NCBI RefSeq assembly: GCF_002014975.1
Contig: NZ_MUXV01000070.1
Location: 1-11,737, forward strand
From: Moraxella bovis
Lineage (GTDB): Bacteria; Pseudomonadota; Gammaproteobacteria; Pseudomonadales; Moraxellaceae
DNA length: 11,737 nt
Direction: 5' to 3'
A program made the position numbers and the translations under genes. This document shows positions 8,581 to 11,737 of this stretch, one piece after another. The notes under the pieces are model-generated. The model did not search any database. It worked only from the letters and a program-made list of their open reading frames with translations, and had not been told where the DNA came from. The stretch's first letter is position 1; the number at the start of each line of letters is the position of its first letter.

Positions 8581-8788
8581 TTAGGGCGTGTTGAACATTG
8601 ATAACATTTTATTAGAGTTTGATAAAATTTGATGGTTTAGCCTATTTTTGCATGAAAAATGGCTAAATCTGGTTTTTCTGCGTCAAAAACTTGTCTGATA
8701 GAATGACTATCAGCCTGCATTTTTTCCTTGAAAAACGGGCGATTTTTCTCATTTTTCATAGCAAATACCAATATTCAACATGCCCTAA
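8581..8788. mobile_element. MITE-like element, 208 bp, with 20-bp terminal inverted repeats
   Basis: The left end TTAGGGCGTGTTGAACATTG (8581-8600) and the inverted right end TTAGGGCATGTTGAATATTG (8788-8769) match at 18 of 20 positions. Inside are two clear hairpins: TTTAGCC-(T)-ATTTTT against AAAAAT-GGCTAAA (8636-8667, 13 bp with a one-base bulge and a 5-base loop), and CTGATAG/CTATCAG (8695-8713). No frame codes for a recognisable transposase. I could not find a target duplication in the flanks, unless it was lost or lies within the TTA/TAA ends. The element sits between metY and rimP. The length, ends and lack of coding capacity fit a miniature inverted-repeat transposable element; a structured intergenic repeat is the alternative. 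Confidence 0.65.
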
Positions 8789-8811
8789 GCGGTTTGGCAA
8801 ATTGCAAATAC

Positions 8812-8839
8812 AAAAAAACCCACAAAACACGTTGGTGGG
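8812..8839 (-). terminator. Rho-independent terminator after metY
   Basis: On the minus strand CCCAC, an 11-base loop and GTGGG are followed by TTTTTTT (8818-8812). It lies about 130 bases past the tRNA 3' end and just before the inserted element. Termination is probably partial if rimP is still read from the metY promoter, as known for the E. coli metY-nusA operon. Confidence 0.65.
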
Positions 8840-8875
8840 CTAAAATCATTGCTCGCCGACATCTTAACCATGTTT

Positions 8876-8957
8876 AATTTATCAATTTTAAAATTTGATG
8901 ATAAATTTATGGAAAGATACCTTATTTTTTACAATTTTAAAATAATTTTAAATAAGG
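8876..8957 (-). other. AT-rich tRNA trailer with two hairpins
   Basis: Between the tRNA and its terminator, CCTTATTT pairs with AAATAAGG (8920-8927 and 8950-8957), and AATTTATCA pairs with TGATAAATT (8876-8884 and 8899-8907). Loops are long and AT-rich. These may be only trailer RNA folds used in 3' processing. No gene is seen. Confidence 0.35.
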
Positions 8958-8967
8958 ATTTAAAAAG

Positions 8968-9044
<77 letters not shown>

Positions 9045-9059
9045 TCAATTTAGAACGCC

Positions 9060-9087
9060 ATTATAACATGGTTTTTGGTATTGTCAA
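9060..9087 (-). promoter_or_regulatory. Consensus sigma70 promoter of metY
   Basis: TTGACA (9087-9082), a 16-base spacer and TATAAT (9065-9060) both match consensus fully. The following discriminator begins GGCG, as in stable-RNA promoters that respond to growth rate and ppGpp. Transcription would begin about 10 bases before the tRNA 5' end. It may also drive rimP-nusA-infB by read-through. Confidence 0.88.
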
Positions 9088-9230
9088 GAGAAAATTTGAT
9101 TTTCTTTGCGATTTTTATTATTTTTCATGACAAATGTAAAAGGCAGGCGCGCCCTGATTTTTTATAAAATAAATCATCGCCCGTTTGGGTCATTTTCTTA
9201 CACTCTTTAATTGGATTTGCTAATCCATGC

Positions 9231-9349
9231 CCCACTCTCAACTTTGTACAGTCCATTGATTTACCAGGGGTAAATTGCAATTCGCCCCCACAATCTGAAA
9301 AATAATCATTGAAAAATCAATGGTTCATAAATTTAAATTGAGAGTCGGG
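9231..9349. repeat. 119-bp foldback next to the Bcr/CflA stop codon
   Basis: Outer arms CCC-C-ACTCTCAA (from 9231) and TTGAGAGT-C-GGG (to 9349) are inverted copies with one internal mismatch. Inside, CCATTGATTT (9253-9262) pairs perfectly with AAATCAATGG (9314-9323), and TTTACC-AGG-GGTAAA (9260-9274) plus AATTGCAATT are nested. The structure begins immediately after the MFS stop. It could act as a terminator or mRNA-stabilising 3' structure, or be another small mobile repeat. No T-run typical of a terminator follows. The rest of 9088-9230 shows only a short GGCGCGCC site in CAGGCGCGCCCTG and no gene. Confidence 0.55.
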
Positions 9350-10582
9350 TTAATCCATCTTTGACAAATCCATCTTAGGGTCAAGCTGATACAACAAAAA
9401 CGTCCCAAGCGACACCAGTACCGTGATAACAATACCCAGCTTTAACACAGGACTGACATCAAACAGGCTTAGCAGTAACCCCCCAAAAATCCCCACGCTA
9501 AACTGCAATGCGCCTTGCATGGCAGACGCCATACCTGCCCGCTTTTTTTGATACGCCAAAGCGATGGCGGTAGCATTAGGCTGAGTAAACCCAAGCCCTG
9601 CAATACAGCAAAATATCGCCATAAACACCAGCGGAAAATACGCAAGCCCCGTCAATGCCAGCATCAGCAGACAACTGGCAGAGACAAGTTGCATGAGAGC
9701 CCCAAAGCGTAGCAGCTGCACAAGGCGAAAACGACTGGTCAAAAACTGATTGACCTGCGTTAAGGCGATAAAACCAAAGGCATTCGCCCCAAAAGCGATG
9801 GCAAACTGCTTTTCAGACAAGCCAAAATTGACCATAAACAGCTCACTGGAAATGGACAAATAAATGAAAAATGCCCCTTGTAGTACGCCCCCTGCAACCG
9901 CAGGAATGATGAACGTCTTGTCCTTGGCTAAGTCAAGATAAGAGGCAAAAGTTTGGCTGATGGGCTTGGTATTGCGATTTTCTGGAGCGAGTGTTTCTTT
10001 TAAAAACAGCTTGGTCAAGATGATATTAAATACCCCATAACCCGCCAAAAACCAAAACAGAGCATGCCAGTCGGTAAATCCCAAAATCAATGCCCCCAAA
10101 CTCGGGGCAAGTATTGGAGCCAATCCCATGACCAGTACCATAAGACTAAACGCCCTTGCCCCCTGTATGGGGTTTAGGGTGTCGCGAATGGCGGCACGGG
10201 TTACCACGGCTGTCACACACGCCCCCAACGCCTGCAACGTACGGGCGACAAACAGCACCAGCTCGCTCGTGGTGGTCGCACAGATGACGGACGCAATCAC
10301 AAATATCGTCATACCCATGTACATGGGTAGCACTCGCCCGACACGGTCAGAAAACGGTCCATAAAACAGCTGTCCAAACACCAAACCAATAAAGTAAAAC
10401 GGCACTGATTTGGACACCTCGGACACACTCACGCCAAAATCATCCGCCATGGTCGGCAGAGCAGGCAGATACATGTCAATGGCAAGCGGACCGATGGCAA
10501 TCATCACGCCCATCATCATCACCCACAGGGTGGGAAAGGGCTTGGCGTGTGCGGCTTGGTCTTGGGGGGTATTATGTGGCAT
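9350..10582 (-). CDS. Bcr/CflA-type multidrug efflux MFS transporter (DHA1 family)
   Basis: This inner-membrane drug:H+ antiporter has 410 residues and about 12 hydrophobic segments, normal for the family. Visible signatures are GPLAIDMYLPALP at about 31-43 (motif D1 in the first membrane helix), motif A GPFSDRVGRVLP at 75-86, a motif-B-like ARTLQALGA at 113-121 and antiporter motif C GLAPILAPSLGALI at 153-166. The Pro/Gly-rich motif C marks export rather than uptake. Substrates in this group include bicyclomycin, chloramphenicol and sulfonamides, but the substrate here cannot be read from sequence. The start at 10582 lacks a strong Shine-Dalgarno (only AAGTGA). It is transcribed alone, divergently from the broken AAHS transporter, and ends at the foldback repeat. 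The frame is intact. Confidence 0.93.
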   Translation of the reverse strand: MPHNTPQDQAAHAKPFPTLWVMMMGVMIAIGPLAIDMYLPALPTMADDFGVSVSEVSKSVPFYFIGLVFGQLFYGPFSDRVGRVLPMYMGMTIFVIASVICATTTSELVLFVARTLQALGACVTAVVTRAAIRDTLNPIQGARAFSLMVLVMGLAPILAPSLGALILGFTDWHALFWFLAGYGVFNIILTKLFLKETLAPENRNTKPISQTFASYLDLAKDKTFIIPAVAGGVLQGAFFIYLSISSELFMVNFGLSEKQFAIAFGANAFGFIALTQVNQFLTSRFRLVQLLRFGALMQLVSASCLLMLALTGLAYFPLVFMAIFCCIAGLGFTQPNATAIALAYQKKRAGMASAMQGALQFSVGIFGGLLLSLFDVSPVLKLGIVITVLVSLGTFLLYQLDPKMDLSKMD

Positions 10583-10614
10583 ATCAATATCACTTATCTT
10601 AATGCTGACTGATG

Positions 10615-10643
10615 GTTATGGTTATTGGTTATTATTATGTCAA
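10615..10643 (-). promoter_or_regulatory. Promoter of the Bcr/CflA gene
   Basis: TTGACA (10643-10638), a 17-base spacer and CATAAC (10620-10615) face the gene, giving a leader of about 25 bases. The -35 is perfect and the -10 matches 4 of 6. The spacer and -10 contain tandem ATAACC-type repeats (plus strand GGTTAT three times, 10614-10632), which could bind a regulator. Confidence 0.55.
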
Positions 10644-10786
10644 TCAGCAAAATTTTTCAAAACAAAAACAAATGAGAAAATCCGACTATTTTACCATGAT
10701 TTGCCCCATTTGACGGTAAAAAATTGCAATACCGACATTGACATTTTAACCTTAAAAATGTTCGCCATATATTGAAAACATTGAAA

Positions 10787-10815
10787 TTGATTAACCCTAA
10801 ACTTTTTGTTATAGT
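10787..10815 (+). promoter_or_regulatory. Promoter of the AAHS transporter gene
   Basis: TTGATT (10787-10792), a 17-base spacer and TATAGT (10810-10815) lie 35 bases before the ATG at 10850. The position rules out an upstream in-frame TTG at 10772 as start. Just upstream, ACATTTT/AAAATGT (10741-10761) forms an inverted repeat and ATTGAAA recurs, possible regulator sites. Confidence 0.55.
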
Positions 10816-10849
10816 AACGCCTCTTTATCACCATTTATCATCATACACC

Positions 10850-11689
10850 ATGACCACGCACCAAACCGACCTAGCCTACGCCATTAACCACACGCCCATG
10901 AGTGCCTATCAATGGCTCATCGTTGCCTTAGCCGTTATCTTAAATATGCTAGACGGCTTTGACGTGCTGGTGATCGCCTTTACCGCCAAAAGCATTCAAA
11001 CCGAGCTTGGGCTGACAGGGGCAGAGATTGGCACGCTCATGAGTGCAGGCTTTATCGGCATGGCGATTGGCTCTATGGGGCTGGCTCCGTTGGCGGATAA
11101 ATTTGGCAGACGTCCGCTACTTATCATCGCAACCGCCCTATCAGCGGTGGGTATGTTGATGACTTATTTTTCGCACACAACCGAATCCATTGCCTTTTGG
11201 CGTGTGATAACAGGGCTTGGCGTGGGCGGTATTTTGCCATGCACCAACGTCATCGTGAGCGAATACGCCAACCAAAAATGGCGTGGGCTTGCCATCGCCA
11301 TTTATGCGTGTGGCTTTGGGGTGGGTGCAATGCTTGGCGGATTGTCGGCGGTCATGCTCCAAGATGAGTTCGGCTTTCGCTCGGTATTTATGACAGGGGC
11401 AGTTTTGACAGGGCTGGCACTGGTGGCACTCATCGCCCTACTGCCTGAATCGGTGGATTTCTTAAATCAAAAACAACCTGCCAACGCCCTTACCAAACTC
11501 ACCAACATCGCCCACAAAATCGGCAAACAAGGCAACTGGCAACTGCCCGCCCAAACTCAATCTGCCAAACTCAAAGCCCCGTTAGCCAGCTTTTTGCCAA
11601 AGGTCATTAAAGACCACTCTACTCATTTGGGCAGCGTGATGACTACTTTGACCATGCCATCTACCCTGCGTCAGGTTTTAGTCGCTTAG
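10850..11689 (+). pseudogene. Aromatic acid:H+ symporter (AAHS-type MFS), frameshifted and truncated
   Basis: AAHS proteins such as PcaK and BenK import aromatic acids with protons across the inner membrane. From the ATG at 10850 the frame encodes a convincing N-terminal half: the essential DGFD motif at residues 35-38 (LNMLDGFDVLVIAF), motif A APLADKFGRRPLL at 79-91, RVITGLGVGG near 118-127 and six membrane segments up to LLPESVDF. Family members run to about 440-460 residues. Here the frame departs at the CCCC run 11577-11580: one base more would give PVSQLFAKGH. A second missing base at 11607-11608 would then restore LKTTLLIWAA. Right after that, TGATGA begins at 11637 and I recognise no further homology. 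The uncorrected frame ends in an unrelated tail at 11689. No Shine-Dalgarno is seen. The second membrane half is lost or displaced, so it is very probably nonfunctional. Confidence 0.82.
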
Positions 11690-11737
11690 AAGTCATACTT
11701 CATTAACTTCACTCCCCTTTTTCCAAACCCAACTCCC
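11637..11737 (+). other. Unassigned sequence after the AAHS break
   Basis: Here the transporter homology stops. One frame (to TAA at 11704-11706) reads DDYFDHAIYPASGFSRLEV, which looks more protein-like than the other frames and may be the end of a different gene joined by deletion. It is too short to assign, and the last 30 bases look non-coding. Confidence 0.3.

Noticed and set aside
10772..10849. Upstream TTG start for the AAHS gene
   Set aside because: The likely promoter lies downstream of it, and the extra residues do not resemble an MFS N-terminus.

Overview
The window reads as chromosomal DNA from a Moraxellaceae gammaproteobacterium, most likely Moraxella. Four things suggest this: the metY-rimP-nusA-infB gene order, the style of the infB and nusA proteins, moderate G+C with very AT-rich intergenic DNA, and a Slam/surface-lipoprotein pair. 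The genus is inferred from gene content and protein style; no search was run.

Layout, left to right. (1) 1-2103, minus strand: a surface lipoprotein of the Slam-dependent TbpB/hemophilin type, followed by the Slam outer-membrane translocon gene (type XI secretion). Both are broken: the lipoprotein has two frameshifts, and slam has an in-frame stop and at least one frameshift. (2) 2268-2519, plus strand: a small XRE-type regulator with a good sigma70 promoter placed so that its mRNA is probably leaderless. A short inverted repeat lies in the promoter. (3) 2608-3447, minus strand: a 2OG-Fe(II) prolyl-hydroxylase-like oxygenase, separated from the regulator by a shared bidirectional terminator. 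(4) 9087 down to 3481, minus strand: the conserved translation/transcription cluster, consisting of a consensus promoter, initiator tRNA-fMet (metY), rimP, nusA, infB and a terminator. A 208-bp element with 20-bp terminal inverted repeats, MITE-like, sits between metY and rimP. An unusually long nusA-infB gap carries an 11-bp-stem hairpin. (5) 9350-10582, minus strand: an intact Bcr/CflA-type drug efflux MFS protein with a 119-bp foldback just past its stop codon. (6) 10850-11689, plus strand, divergent: an aromatic-acid:H+ symporter (AAHS) MFS gene that is intact through its N-terminal half, then breaks through two single-base deletions, after which its homology ends.

The core genes are healthy and probably act together: fMet-tRNA and IF2 in initiation, RimP in 30S maturation, and NusA in transcription elongation and termination. 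The accessory genes at both ends are decaying. Because about 5 kb of core coding sequence carries no indel, the lesions in the flanks look like real pseudogenes rather than poor sequence quality.

I see no convincing undescribed system. The items most worth a second look are the degraded lipoprotein/Slam pair, the foldback and MITE-like elements, the probably leaderless regulator, the U1:U72 initiator tRNA, and the oxygenase next to infB.
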